Positions 54,675 to 63,463 of a stretch of 64,000 nt of DNA are shown here, piece by piece. Numbering within the stretch: position 1 is the first letter of the stretch; each line of letters begins with the position of its first letter. The notes below the pieces were generated by a model. That model was not told the origin of the DNA and searched no databases. It saw nothing but the letters and a program-made list of their open reading frames with translations. A program made the translations under genes and the position numbers. The DNA comes from an uncultured Lachnospiraceae bacterium (lineage in GTDB: Bacteria > Bacillota > Clostridia > Lachnospirales > Lachnospiraceae): contig CANQYY010000011.1 in the NCBI GenBank assembly GCA_947628225.1, positions 1-64,000 of the forward strand. Direction: 5' to 3'.

Positions 54675-56393
54675 ATGGCAAACAGATTGGAATTGACGTG
54701 GTATGGAAAAGACGAACCAATTCGCATAGAACCACGTTTGTTGATAGAAAATACAGAATTATCAAATGTCGGTGGAGATTCCGATACAGAGAACATGCTG
54801 ATACATGGAGATAACTTACTTGCTTTGAAGGCATTGGAAAAGGATTATGCAGGGCAGGTCAAGTGTATTTATATAGATCCGCCATTTAATACTGGACAGG
54901 CATTTGAACATTATGACGATAATCTTGAACATTCTATATGGCTGAATCTCATGAATGAGCGCTTTAAACATTTGTATAGATTGCTTGAGGCTGATGGTAT
55001 GTTTTGGATTCATCTTGACGATGTTGAGGTGCATTATTGTAAGGTTCTTCTTGATGAAATATTTACAAGGCGCAATTTTGTGTCGCATATTACATATGAA
55101 CGTTCTGCGGTTGCCGGATTAGGGCAGGGGGGATATCTTGTTAATACAACAGAGCATATACTTCTGTATAAAAAAGGAAGCTTGCCGGATAAACTTAATT
55201 TGAGTTATGAGGAGTTGGGATTTAACATTATAAAACGATATAACAGATTTGTGGTAAATTTCGGGGAGAGGGTTTTGGTAAGGGAGTTTACGGCAAAATC
55301 AAATGGGGAATTGGTCCGAGTTTATGAGCATTCAGGGGTTGAAATTGCCAGTATTTCTCTACGGGATGCAAAGAATCGGGAAGCAGAAATCAGAAAAGAG
55401 TTTGTTGCACATTTAGACACTCTTTTCCGGGGAAATCGTGTTCAGAAAGAAAATGAATTTCAAAATAATATAATTGCATCTTTGGATAAAGGAAAGCTTT
55501 ATTCTGTCGATTATGTGCCTAGTCGTGGAAAAAATAAAGGAGAAGAAACTACGTTGTATTATTATAATTGTGAGTTGCTTTCTTGGTTAAAGGACACGAC
55601 TATACTGGAAAATGGTATGCTGTCTAAATCGCAGAAAATGACTACATTGTGGAAGCATGGTGAAATACCCAAGGCAGATATAGCGAACGAAGGCGGGGTA
55701 TATTTTCCGAGAAGTAAAAAACCAGAACAATTATTGCATCGTATTATTGAAATGTCAACAGAACCAGGGGATATTGTTCTTGATAGTTTTCTAGGCTCTG
55801 GAACGACAGCAGCGGTTGCTCACAAGATGGGGAGGCGTTACATTGGTATCGAAATGGGGGAGCATGCTTATACTCATTGTAAAACGAGACTGGATGCGGT
55901 AATTGCAGGAAATGATTTATTGGGCATTACGAAAACTTTGAACTGGCAGGGCGGTGGTGGCTATCGTTTTTATGAGTTAGCCCCTACTCTTATCAATAAA
56001 GATGCTTTTGGAGAATATGTCATCAATGAAGAATATGATGCGGATATGCTGGCGGCAGCGGTGGCATTGCATGAGGGATTCCGATACCAGCCGGATGAAA
56101 ATTTATTTTGGAAGCAGTCAGTGGGCAATGAAAACAGCTATTTGTTTGTAACTACCCGCCATCTGAATGGTACTTACCTTGATTCGATCAAAGATACCAT
56201 GCAGGAGGATGAATATTTGATTATTGCCTGTAAGTCCTTTGATAGTGGGCTGGATAAAGCCTATGATAATATTGTAATCAAGAAAATTCCGCAGATGCTT
56301 TTGAGCCGTTGTGAGTTTGGAAAGGATGATTATGCGTTAAACATTATTCATCCGCCAAAATATGAAGATGAGGAGATGGAAAGTGATGAGTGA
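54675..56393 (+). CDS. Type III restriction-modification methyltransferase (Mod)
   Basis: 572 residues. Catalytic motif DPPF at residues 68-71 (YIDPPFNTGQAFEHYDD) lies before the SAM-binding motif (LDSFLGSGTTAAVAHKMG, near 370). This is the order of beta-class N6-adenine methyltransferases. The roughly 230 residues between should form the target recognition domain that sets the short asymmetric site. Mod works alone for methylation or with Res for cleavage. The gene overlaps res by 8 bp. GAGGAGG precedes the ATG. It is AT-rich like the rest of the cargo. Confidence 0.94.
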   Translation: MANRLELTWYGKDEPIRIEPRLLIENTELSNVGGDSDTENMLIHGDNLLALKALEKDYAGQVKCIYIDPPFNTGQAFEHYDDNLEHSIWLNLMNERFKHLYRLLEADGMFWIHLDDVEVHYCKVLLDEIFTRRNFVSHITYERSAVAGLGQGGYLVNTTEHILLYKKGSLPDKLNLSYEELGFNIIKRYNRFVVNFGERVLVREFTAKSNGELVRVYEHSGVEIASISLRDAKNREAEIRKEFVAHLDTLFRGNRVQKENEFQNNIIASLDKGKLYSVDYVPSRGKNKGEETTLYYYNCELLSWLKDTTILENGMLSKSQKMTTLWKHGEIPKADIANEGGVYFPRSKKPEQLLHRIIEMSTEPGDIVLDSFLGSGTTAAVAHKMGRRYIGIEMGEHAYTHCKTRLDAVIAGNDLLGITKTLNWQGGGGYRFYELAPTLINKDAFGEYVINEEYDADMLAAAVALHEGFRYQPDENLFWKQSVGNENSYLFVTTRHLNGTYLDSIKDTMQEDEYLIIACKSFDSGLDKAYDNIVIKKIPQMLLSRCEFGKDDYALNIIHPPKYEDEEMESDE

Positions 56394-59034
56394 TACACGC
56401 TTCCTGCAATATACAACAGAATATATCAGCGGAGTAATGTCGCTTAGGACACCACAGAAGGATTCATTGAAGATATTGGATTCCATTATGTCCGGAGTAG
56501 ATTTATCCAAGGATAGAAAATTGGAAGAAAAACTAGGCGATATTACTGCAATGTATCCTATTTGTACGGATTTTGAAAGAAATTTTCCGTCCCTTACCTT
56601 TGCTTTGGCTACGGGAGTTGGCAAAACAAGGCTGATGGGAGCCTTTATTACATATCTTTATACAGTGCATGGCATTCGGAATTTTTTTGTGGTTGCACCG
56701 GGGACTACCATTTACGATAAATTGCAGAAGGATTTAGGCGATCCGTCAAGTTCCAAATATGTATTTAAAGGTGTTGGATGTTTTCTCAATCCTCCGAATA
56801 TCGTAACGGATGAAGATTATCATGATAAAAATCTCCGCTTGTGGGAGTCTGATATCAACATTTATATTTACAATATAGATAAATTTAACAAGGAAGATGC
56901 CAAGATGAAGGAGGTAACGGAAAATCTTGGAAAATCGTTTTATGATGCGATATCTTCATTGGATGATTTGGTCTTGATTATGGATGAAAGCCATCATTAT
57001 AGGGCTGCAAAAGGAATGGCTGCTCTTGATAATCTGCACCCTATGCTTGGCTTGGAATTAACTGCAACTCCTTTGTGGAAAAAGGGGACAAAACAGATTC
57101 CATTTAAAAATGTTGTTTATGAATATCCGTTATCCAAGGCGATTGCAGATGGTTATACCAGAACACCCTTTGCTGTTACCCGTACAGATATAGACTTTTA
57201 TAATTTTGGTGATGAACAGTTAGATAAATTAATGATTTTAGATGGAATAACCTGCCATGAAAATGCAAAGAGAAAGTTAGAGTTGTATGCGGATGAAACA
57301 GGCAGGGAAGTTGTGAAACCATTTATGCTGATTGTCTGTCAGGACACAGTACATGCCGAATGGGTGGAAAAATTTGTGAAATCGGATGAATTTCGAGATG
57401 GAAGATATAGAAATAAAACCATTACCGTCCATTCTAAAATGCGTGGTGCGGAAAGTGAATTTAATATGCGGCTTTTGCTGGAAGTAGAAAGAAATGATAA
57501 TCCGGTAGAAATCGTAATACATGTCAATATGCTAAAGGAAGGCTGGGATGTAAATAATCTATATACGATTGTTCCCCTTCGCACTGCAGCATCCAAAGTG
57601 TTGCGAGAGCAGATGGTGGGAAGAGGACTACGTTTGCCATACGGAGAAAGAACTAACAATCCGGATGTAGATGCGGTTATGCTGACCGCACATGACAAAT
57701 TTCAGGATATTTTGGAGGAGGCAAGAAAAGGAGATTCTATTTTTCATGCAGGAAACGTGATTCGAGTGGAAGATATCATTCAGGAAGAAAGTGCATATAC
57801 ACAAATCGAATTGCCATTGGATGATGACAAACACGAAAGGGATTACAGTGAAACCGGCATAACACGTTCCTCTCAGATCGATGAATTTTTTGAAATGGCA
57901 AAGGAAAATATTACACACGAGGTAGTAAGTGCCATTCAGGAAGAAAAGACAGTAGAGGTAACGGATTCCCGGAAAAAGGAAATTGCAGCAAAAGTAGAAA
58001 AAAAGCTTACAGAAAATAAGGATTTAGGAGAAATATATAAGAAAAATGAAAATCCATTGAGTGTCTGGATGGAGCAGAAAATCGAAAAGACGCACAGGGA
58101 AGTGATAGAGAAGTTTATCCCTATTCCAAGAATCAAAATAACAGATGAAGGAGTAGAAGAATACCGTTTTGTGGATTTTGATTTGGACTTATCTGTATTT
58201 AAGCATGTACCAATTCAAAATGAAATGTTAATACAGAATCTGGAGGATATGTCAGATAAGGAGCGTATTAAGGGCGCTGCGATTGACTTTGAAGGATATA
58301 ATCCAAAGAAAGAAATCTTAAGCCAATTACGCATGAAGTCAGAAATAGACTATGAAAAATGTTCGACACTGTTATTTAAACTAATCACGCAGTTATGTGA
58401 CCATTATCAGGATTTGTATGGAAATAACGGGATGCAGAACATTGTGATGATGTATAAGAGGGATATAGCGAACCAGATTTATGACCAGATGATGCAGCAC
58501 TTTTATTGTGAAAATGGAATGCTGGTAGAGGAAGTAATTGGAACAAGGGATTATAACCTGACACAGCATTATAATTTTGTGGAAAGAATGAGCTTGTATG
58601 CGAAGTATACAGGAAATATTAAGTCCGTTTTGTTTGATGAAATACAAAAAGGCGTGTTCAGTACTGCAAAATTTGATAGTTATCCGGAGCTGCTGTTGGC
58701 AAGGGTACTGGAGGGAGATAAGAACGTAAAAAATTGGCTCAGACCAGCAAAACAGGAGTTTAATATTACCTATAATCATGGACACCCATACGAACCGGAT
58801 TTTGTAGTGGAAACCGAGGGAAAAATCTATCTTGTTGAGGTAAAAGGAGAAGATAAGATGAATTTACCGGATGTTATTGCAAAGAAAAACCGGGCAATAA
58901 AATATTGTGAGGTAGTAAGCCGGTGGGGGAAGGCAAATGGTTATAAGGAATGGCAGTATTTGTTTATTCCGTCAAAACAGATACAGGAGAGTTCTTCTTT
59001 TGAACAGTTGGCAAAGAGATTTGGAGAAGGGTAA
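56386..59034 (+). CDS. Type III restriction enzyme, Res subunit
   Basis: 882 residues. Superfamily-2 helicase motifs: Walker A ATGVGKTRLMG (near 75), DESHHYRA (near 200), SAT-like ELTATPLWKKG, and EQMVGRGLRLPYGER (motif VI). The C-terminal nuclease is PDFVVETEGKIYLVEVKGED (near 804-823), a PD-(D/E)xK site. With Mod it cleaves DNA at a fixed distance from inversely oriented unmethylated sites after ATP-driven sliding. The start at 56386 overlaps the mod stop; the complex is complete and looks intact. Confidence 0.94.
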   Translation: MSDTRFLQYTTEYISGVMSLRTPQKDSLKILDSIMSGVDLSKDRKLEEKLGDITAMYPICTDFERNFPSLTFALATGVGKTRLMGAFITYLYTVHGIRNFFVVAPGTTIYDKLQKDLGDPSSSKYVFKGVGCFLNPPNIVTDEDYHDKNLRLWESDINIYIYNIDKFNKEDAKMKEVTENLGKSFYDAISSLDDLVLIMDESHHYRAAKGMAALDNLHPMLGLELTATPLWKKGTKQIPFKNVVYEYPLSKAIADGYTRTPFAVTRTDIDFYNFGDEQLDKLMILDGITCHENAKRKLELYADETGREVVKPFMLIVCQDTVHAEWVEKFVKSDEFRDGRYRNKTITVHSKMRGAESEFNMRLLLEVERNDNPVEIVIHVNMLKEGWDVNNLYTIVPLRTAASKVLREQMVGRGLRLPYGERTNNPDVDAVMLTAHDKFQDILEEARKGDSIFHAGNVIRVEDIIQEESAYTQIELPLDDDKHERDYSETGITRSSQIDEFFEMAKENITHEVVSAIQEEKTVEVTDSRKKEIAAKVEKKLTENKDLGEIYKKNENPLSVWMEQKIEKTHREVIEKFIPIPRIKITDEGVEEYRFVDFDLDLSVFKHVPIQNEMLIQNLEDMSDKERIKGAAIDFEGYNPKKEILSQLRMKSEIDYEKCSTLLFKLITQLCDHYQDLYGNNGMQNIVMMYKRDIANQIYDQMMQHFYCENGMLVEEVIGTRDYNLTQHYNFVERMSLYAKYTGNIKSVLFDEIQKGVFSTAKFDSYPELLLARVLEGDKNVKNWLRPAKQEFNITYNHGHPYEPDFVVETEGKIYLVEVKGEDKMNLPDVIAKKNRAIKYCEVVSRWGKANGYKEWQYLFIPSKQIQESSSFEQLAKRFGEG

Positions 59035-59086
59035 GGTTGCGTTAGGGAGAGAAACGAGTAAATTAGTAAGAAAGTGAGAGACAAAG

Positions 59087-59635
59087 TTGAAAAAGGATAT
59101 ATACATAACCGGAGAGTCGGTTATTATAAAATCTGTGACAGAGAATGAAATAGAAGACTACCTGTATATTAAAAGGTTTGCTACAATAATTGCACCGGAA
59201 TTTGATAGATTAGATGGATTTTGGGAATATATGAAACCGTCTTATATAGATGATCTTCATAGTTCGGATATCATTTGCTTGATTTACAATATAAAATCAA
59301 ATAAGGCGATTGGGTATATTTCCTTTGAGATGAAAGATTGGCATCATCCGGAAGTAGGTATTGGAATTTTGGAAGAACAACGAGAAAAGGGATATGCGTT
59401 TGAGGCTGCTACTCTTTTGATAAATTGGGCATTTGAAGATGAAGAAATAGAGTACATAGAATGGATGACTACAGAGGGTAATGAGGCAAGTAATAGAATT
59501 GCCCAGAAGCTTGGCGGGGAAATTATTAGAAAAGAGCCGATGATTTCCAAGAATGTTATGGAACATTGGGGAGAGGAGATTTCTAAGAAGAATGAAATTC
59601 CTTGTTATGTTGTATATGGGATATATAGGAAATAG
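59087..59635 (+). CDS. GNAT-family N-acetyltransferase
   Basis: 182 residues from a TTG start (no better start; GTGAGAG upstream is weak). Acetyl-CoA-binding region GIGILEEQREKGYAFEAATLL and the C-terminal EASNRIAQKLGG of RimJ/RimL-like acetyltransferases. The substrate is unknown. It sits between the type III RM genes and the nuclease gene, 52 bp after res; it may be passive cargo or part of the defence block. Confidence 0.78.
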   Translation: MKKDIYITGESVIIKSVTENEIEDYLYIKRFATIIAPEFDRLDGFWEYMKPSYIDDLHSSDIICLIYNIKSNKAIGYISFEMKDWHHPEVGIGILEEQREKGYAFEAATLLINWAFEDEEIEYIEWMTTEGNEASNRIAQKLGGEIIRKEPMISKNVMEHWGEEISKKNEIPCYVVYGIYRK

Positions 59636-59667
59636 GGTATACTGTATTGTGGCAGGAGGTAATAAAC

Positions 59668-60768
59668 GTGGGAAACAGTAAAAAAACGGAAATATTAGTG
59701 AATGAAGATGAAGCAATTGAAAATCTTTGTGCAAAGACTGTGGCGTTAGTGAAGCATGCAAGAAATATTGCTGTCCAACAAGTGAATATGATACAATTAC
59801 TAACTTATTATGCAATTGGAAAATGGATTGTGGATGTTCAACAAAAAGGTGAATCAAGAGCAAGATATGGTTCTCAGATAATTAAAAGATTATCTGAGGC
59901 AATGCAAAAGAATTTTGAAAGAGGTTTTTCGGAAGATACTCTGAAAAATGTTCGAAAATTTTATTTGATGTATAAGAATAGAGTCGATGAAACAGTTTTT
60001 AATCTTTTTGCAGTTGAAAAAAGCGAAACAGTGTTTAGCTTTTTTGAGGATAAGCCACCTTTTGTGGTGTCATGGTCTCATTATTTGCAACTGATGCGAA
60101 TAGAAAATGAAGACGAAAGAAGTTTCTACGAAATAGAATCTGCAAAATCTGGATGGAGTGTTCGGACTTTGCAGAGACAGTATAATTCCAGCCTATATGA
60201 AAGATTAGCCCTCAGTCGGGACAAAGAAGCTGTTTTACAATTGGCGAAAGAGGGGAATGTTATTACAAAGCCAGAAGATATTGTAAAACAGCCAACTGTT
60301 TTAGAATTTTTAGGCATTGAAGAAAAAGCAAAATATTCAGAAACGGAATTGGAGACAGCGATTATTGATAAGTTGCAAAAATTTCTACTGGAAATGGGAA
60401 AGGGTTATTTGTTTGAGGCTCGTCAAAAACGATTTACTTTAAATGAAGATAGCTACTATGTAGATCTTGTCTTTTTTAATCGCCTGCTTCGTTGTTATGT
60501 TTTAATTGATTTGAAAGTGGATAAATTGACGCATCAAGATATTGGTCAAATGCAGATGTATGTGAATTATTATGACCGCTATGAGAAATTGGAAGATGAA
60601 AATCCGACGATCGGTATCTTGCTTTGTAAAGAAAATAATGATGCATTGGTGGAAATCACATTACCGCAAGATGCAAATATTTATGCTTCGGAGTATAAAC
60701 TTTATTTGCCAGATAAGAAGTTGTTGCAGGAGAAATTGCAGGAGTGGATTGAGGAAGAGGAAAATTGA
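59668..60768 (+). CDS. YhcG/DUF1016-family PD-(D/E)xK nuclease
   Basis: 366 residues. N-terminal DUF1016 domain (QLLTYYAIGKWIVDVQQKGE, SQIIKRLSEAM, FSEDTLKNVRKFYLMY) and C-terminal nuclease-like domain with YYVDLVFFNRLLRCYVLIDLK, where a D and the later D-x-K form the core. Members occur in defence islands and next to restriction systems; some act as stand-alone Holliday-junction-resolvase-like nucleases. GTG 59668 is chosen because AGGAGGT precedes it. Confidence 0.88.
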   Translation: MGNSKKTEILVNEDEAIENLCAKTVALVKHARNIAVQQVNMIQLLTYYAIGKWIVDVQQKGESRARYGSQIIKRLSEAMQKNFERGFSEDTLKNVRKFYLMYKNRVDETVFNLFAVEKSETVFSFFEDKPPFVVSWSHYLQLMRIENEDERSFYEIESAKSGWSVRTLQRQYNSSLYERLALSRDKEAVLQLAKEGNVITKPEDIVKQPTVLEFLGIEEKAKYSETELETAIIDKLQKFLLEMGKGYLFEARQKRFTLNEDSYYVDLVFFNRLLRCYVLIDLKVDKLTHQDIGQMQMYVNYYDRYEKLEDENPTIGILLCKENNDALVEITLPQDANIYASEYKLYLPDKKLLQEKLQEWIEEEEN

Positions 60769-60951
60769 ATAGATTGCAAGAATATAGATACCTATTTTTT
60801 TCTATCATTAATTGGCATATATTTTGTGGAAGGGAGAAATATAATAGTAGCTTTTGACATTGTAGTGACCAATGGAATTAGCAGGTATATAATGGGGTGG
60901 GAAGTATAGAATCGTAGTAAATAATAAAAGGTTAAGGAAAGGAATGGAAAG
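60769..60951. other. Intergenic gap before the DUF262-HEPN pair
   Basis: 183 bp, AT-rich. It contains TTGACA near 60857 and TATATAATG near 60890, but the spacing is too long for one promoter. This is the likely site of a separate promoter for the following two genes. Confidence 0.35.
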
Positions 60952-62067
60952 ATGGAAAAACAAAATTTGAAAGATAATCTGGAAAAATTACAGATTTTAG
61001 CTAAGGAAAGAACGGTAAAAACACAGAATATAGAATATGATTTAGAGACATTAGTTAAGAAAATTAAAAAAGGAATAATAAAATTGAATCCAGATTATCA
61101 AAGAAATCATAGATGGACAGTTGAAGAGTCATCTCGATTAATGGAAAGTTTGATACTTAATATTCCGATACCAACTGTGTATTTATCTCAAGATGTTGAT
61201 GTCGATGAAGAAGTAGATGACGATGTAGCCAGATATTCAGTAATAGATGGTCAGCAGCGTCTTACAGCAATTTTTGGTTTTATGACAAATAATTATTCGT
61301 TAGATGGATTAGATGTGTTAGAATTGCTAAATGGTTCCTATTATAGTGATTTGCCGCCCTTTTTGATAAGAAGATTAGAAGAAAGAACGATTAAGTGTCT
61401 GCGAATCGACTCTACAGTAGATCCACAGGTAAAATTTGATATTTTTGAACGCTTAAATTCAGGAGCTGTTCAACTTGAGTCACAGGAGTTGAGAAATGCC
61501 ATATATAGAGGAAAGTTTAATGACATGATAAAAGAATTATCAATGAACGATAATTTTAGAAAATTGCTCAATATAGATTTAAAAAGTCCTGATACTGATA
61601 ATAAAGTAAAAAAAATGCAGGATGTGGAATATGTTTTGAGATTTTTTTCCTATATGAATAATGAGGGAGAAAATATGAAAAAATCATTTAAGCAATTTCT
61701 GTCGGATCAAATGGTGAAATTTAACATGTATGATGAAGATAATTTGAATAAGATGAAGTCACATTTTGAACGAGTTATGGAAATGATATTCCAAAAGCTA
61801 GGGAAGGATGCGTTTGCAAAATATAAGATTGTAGATGGACAATTGAAATTGCAGTCACATTTTAATGCAGCTGTCTATGATGCGGTATCAATAGCAGTAT
61901 CTGATAGAATACAAGAAGATATAAACTTTGTTATTACGGATGAGATGAGGCAGAGAATCGAAGAACTATTTTTTGACAAGGAGTTTATTGATTGCATAAA
62001 TGGTAGTACAAACGATAAGTCTAAAATTCTTAATAGGATTAAAATTGTGAAAGGGGTATTACAGTAA
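60952..62067 (+). CDS. DUF262 (GmrSD N-terminal / ParB-Srx fold) protein
   Basis: 371 residues. The DUF262 signatures are NPDYQRNHRW (46-55), VIDGQQRLTAIFGF (97-110) and FERLNSGAVQLESQELRNAI. DGQQR is the NTP-hydrolysing loop of GmrS-type proteins. Unlike GmrSD, no C-terminal DUF1524 HNH nuclease is fused. The C-terminal third is helical. It overlaps the HEPN gene by one base (TAATG), so the two products are made together. Probably the sensor half of a defence pair; that is inference. Confidence 0.88.
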   Translation: MEKQNLKDNLEKLQILAKERTVKTQNIEYDLETLVKKIKKGIIKLNPDYQRNHRWTVEESSRLMESLILNIPIPTVYLSQDVDVDEEVDDDVARYSVIDGQQRLTAIFGFMTNNYSLDGLDVLELLNGSYYSDLPPFLIRRLEERTIKCLRIDSTVDPQVKFDIFERLNSGAVQLESQELRNAIYRGKFNDMIKELSMNDNFRKLLNIDLKSPDTDNKVKKMQDVEYVLRFFSYMNNEGENMKKSFKQFLSDQMVKFNMYDEDNLNKMKSHFERVMEMIFQKLGKDAFAKYKIVDGQLKLQSHFNAAVYDAVSIAVSDRIQEDINFVITDEMRQRIEELFFDKEFIDCINGSTNDKSKILNRIKIVKGVLQ

Positions 62068-62846
62068 TGAGTACGTTTGCATCGGATTTTGTAGATCGAT
62101 TTGATGCTAGATGGGATGAAGTATCTATTCTTATAGGGATGGCAGAAGAAATAGGTGAAGAAGATAAAAAGTATAGTGTTCTGTGCAGGGCTGCAATTGT
62201 GTTGATTGTTGCAAATTTAGAAGGATACTTGCAGGAAACAATAAAGTGCCTGATATATGATGTTAATAAAAATAGTGCATTTTCGATCACATCAAATAGG
62301 ATGAAACGCACTTTTTGTAGTCAATTTATAGACATAGATAGTAAAGGAAATGAAAAGAAAATTACAAAACTGGTGGAGTTATTTGAACAAACAAATATCA
62401 AATATACATTAGAACCGTTTTTGTATGAAAATAATAAAAACCCTAAAGCATCTGTAATAGAAAAATATTTTGAGGAGATTGGCGGGGAAAATTTTTGGGG
62501 ATACATAACAGATTGTGATATCGAAAAGGTGTTTGAAAATGACTCGGATATAGTGCAGGATATAATAGAAAAATTGAAAAAGGTGCTAGTACTTGGCGTT
62601 GAAAATTTCCCATATGGAATAGATTTTTCATTAATAGGTTATAATTTATCTGGGAAAAGGGTGCCTAATGAATGTTTGTGGAAAGTTTTCTTAAATCAAA
62701 CACTAAAAGCACGACATGATGTTGCACATGGAATATCGTTAGATAATACTATGTCGATTGATGAAATCAAGAATACAAAAAATAAGATTGAAATTTTAGA
62801 ATTGACATTTGCGATTTTAATATTTTCATTAGGAATAAAGGATTGA
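62067..62846 (+). CDS. HEPN-domain protein (MAE_28990-like predicted RNase)
   Basis: 259 residues. N-terminal helix with a polar face (AAIVLIVANLEGYLQETIK) and, near the C-terminus, the HEPN active-site motif R-x4-H in ARHDVAHG (R216, H221). The layout matches MAE_28990/MAE_18760-like HEPN proteins. HEPN proteins with this motif are typically metal-independent RNases in abortive infection or toxin systems. Translation is coupled to the DUF262 gene. Likely an effector nuclease; no antitoxin gene is apparent besides DUF262. Confidence 0.8.
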   Translation: MSTFASDFVDRFDARWDEVSILIGMAEEIGEEDKKYSVLCRAAIVLIVANLEGYLQETIKCLIYDVNKNSAFSITSNRMKRTFCSQFIDIDSKGNEKKITKLVELFEQTNIKYTLEPFLYENNKNPKASVIEKYFEEIGGENFWGYITDCDIEKVFENDSDIVQDIIEKLKKVLVLGVENFPYGIDFSLIGYNLSGKRVPNECLWKVFLNQTLKARHDVAHGISLDNTMSIDEIKNTKNKIEILELTFAILIFSLGIKD

Positions 62847-62920
62847 ATAAAATTTTAGAATAGAGATAAAACAGGGAAATAAACCCCGATTTTGTTATTT
62901 GTCTTATATGATTTTGTAGA

Positions 62921-63136
62921 TGAATTATCAGGGAAAGTATGAGCAGGGGATAGGACAGGAAAAAATAGATTCAGCAATGAGAATGTATAGAAGATGGAGA
63001 TTTGTCATTGGAAAAGATTGCGATGTATTCTAGTCTTACTCTGGAACAGGTGCTTGAATTAGAAAAGAATTGCCGCCAGTATAATGTTTGTTGCCTAAAT
63101 TCCGTCGAATTTTCAGTGCTTCTATTTTGCTTCTAA
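62921..63136 (+). pseudogene. Rpn/PD-(D/E)xK transposase-family C-terminal remnant, frameshifted
   Basis: From 62921 one frame reads MNYQGKYEQGIGQEKIDSAM, then RMYRR. The neighbouring frame continues with EDGDLSLEKIAMYSSLTLEQ and VLELEKNC. Together these match the C-terminal tail common to Rpn-family proteins (repeated Gly/Gln, then SLEKIAxYSxLTxEQVxEL). A one-base frameshift near 62990 separates them. The nuclease domain is absent. The reading frame ends in the right attachment repeat. Confidence 0.6.
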
Positions 63137-63137
63137 A
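63115..63137. repeat. Right attachment repeat (attR candidate)
   Basis: AGTGCTTCTATTTTGC followed by TTCTAAA; same as 45371-45393 except for one base. Confidence 0.7.
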
Positions 63138-63202
63138 ATTTTTAGAAACCTTGAAATAATAGAAATAATATACGAAATAGATGGATTAAAAGATATAAAA
63201 TA

Positions 63203-63216
63203 GATACAAAAGTATC
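63203..63216. promoter_or_regulatory. Fourth GATACAAAAGTATC palindrome, outside the island
   Basis: Identical over 14 bp to the operator at 47209-47222 (16 bp with flanks), but 66 bp beyond the right repeat and with no nearby gene start. Confidence 0.5.
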
Positions 63217-63307
63217 TAAAAATCGTATAGATGAGACGAGTTTGAGTGATGAAATGGACTTAAAAAAGCTAGTATTTATGCGGATTGCAAGCAAATTTGT
63301 TTAAGTC

Positions 63308-63326
63308 TTGGCAACGATTTGGCAAC
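63308..63326. repeat. Two TTGGCAAC direct repeats
   Basis: Copies at 63308-63315 and 63319-63326, 11 bp apart, resemble integrase arm-type sites that sit at element ends. Function inferred only. Confidence 0.4.
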
Positions 63327-63370
63327 ATTTTTTCATCATTCATAGAATAAATTTACTTTTATGACATAAT

Positions 63371-63422
63371 AAAACCTTACTGATTTTCAGGATTGAAAAC
63401 TGAATATCGGTAAGGTTTTTTT
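63371..63422. terminator. Bidirectional terminator before the edge XRE gene
   Basis: AAAACCTTAC (63371-63380) pairs with GTAAGGTTTT (63410-63419), T-run following; the internal loop contains GATTTTCA/TGAAAAC-type pairing. Confidence 0.7.
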
Positions 63423-63463
63423 GTTGGCGGCTTTCTGCCGCCGAACCGGAAGGCGGGGAGTGT

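Larger units (their letters stand above)
45371..63137. mobile_element. Mobilizable island (IME) inserted after guaA, about 17.8 kb
   Basis: The ends carry the direct repeat AGTGnTTCTATTTTGC plus TTCTAAA (45371-45393 and 63115-63137; 22 of 23 bases equal). Inside are a repressor, excisionase-like and integrase genes near the left end; ParM-like and adaptor genes; MobC, an HUH relaxase and a non-coding structured region; TnpV; and AT-rich cargo (type III RM, YhcG-like nuclease, DUF262-HEPN). There is no type IV secretion gene, so transfer must rely on a helper. Composition is markedly more AT-rich than the backbone in the cargo part. Confidence 0.8.
62847..63463. other. Island right end and junction with the next element
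   Basis: 617 bp containing the Rpn-like remnant (62921-63136), the right attachment repeat (63115-63137), a GATACAAAAGTATC word (63203-63216), two TTGGCAAC direct repeats (63308-63315, 63319-63326) and a terminator (63371-63422). No intact gene. Confidence 0.6.
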
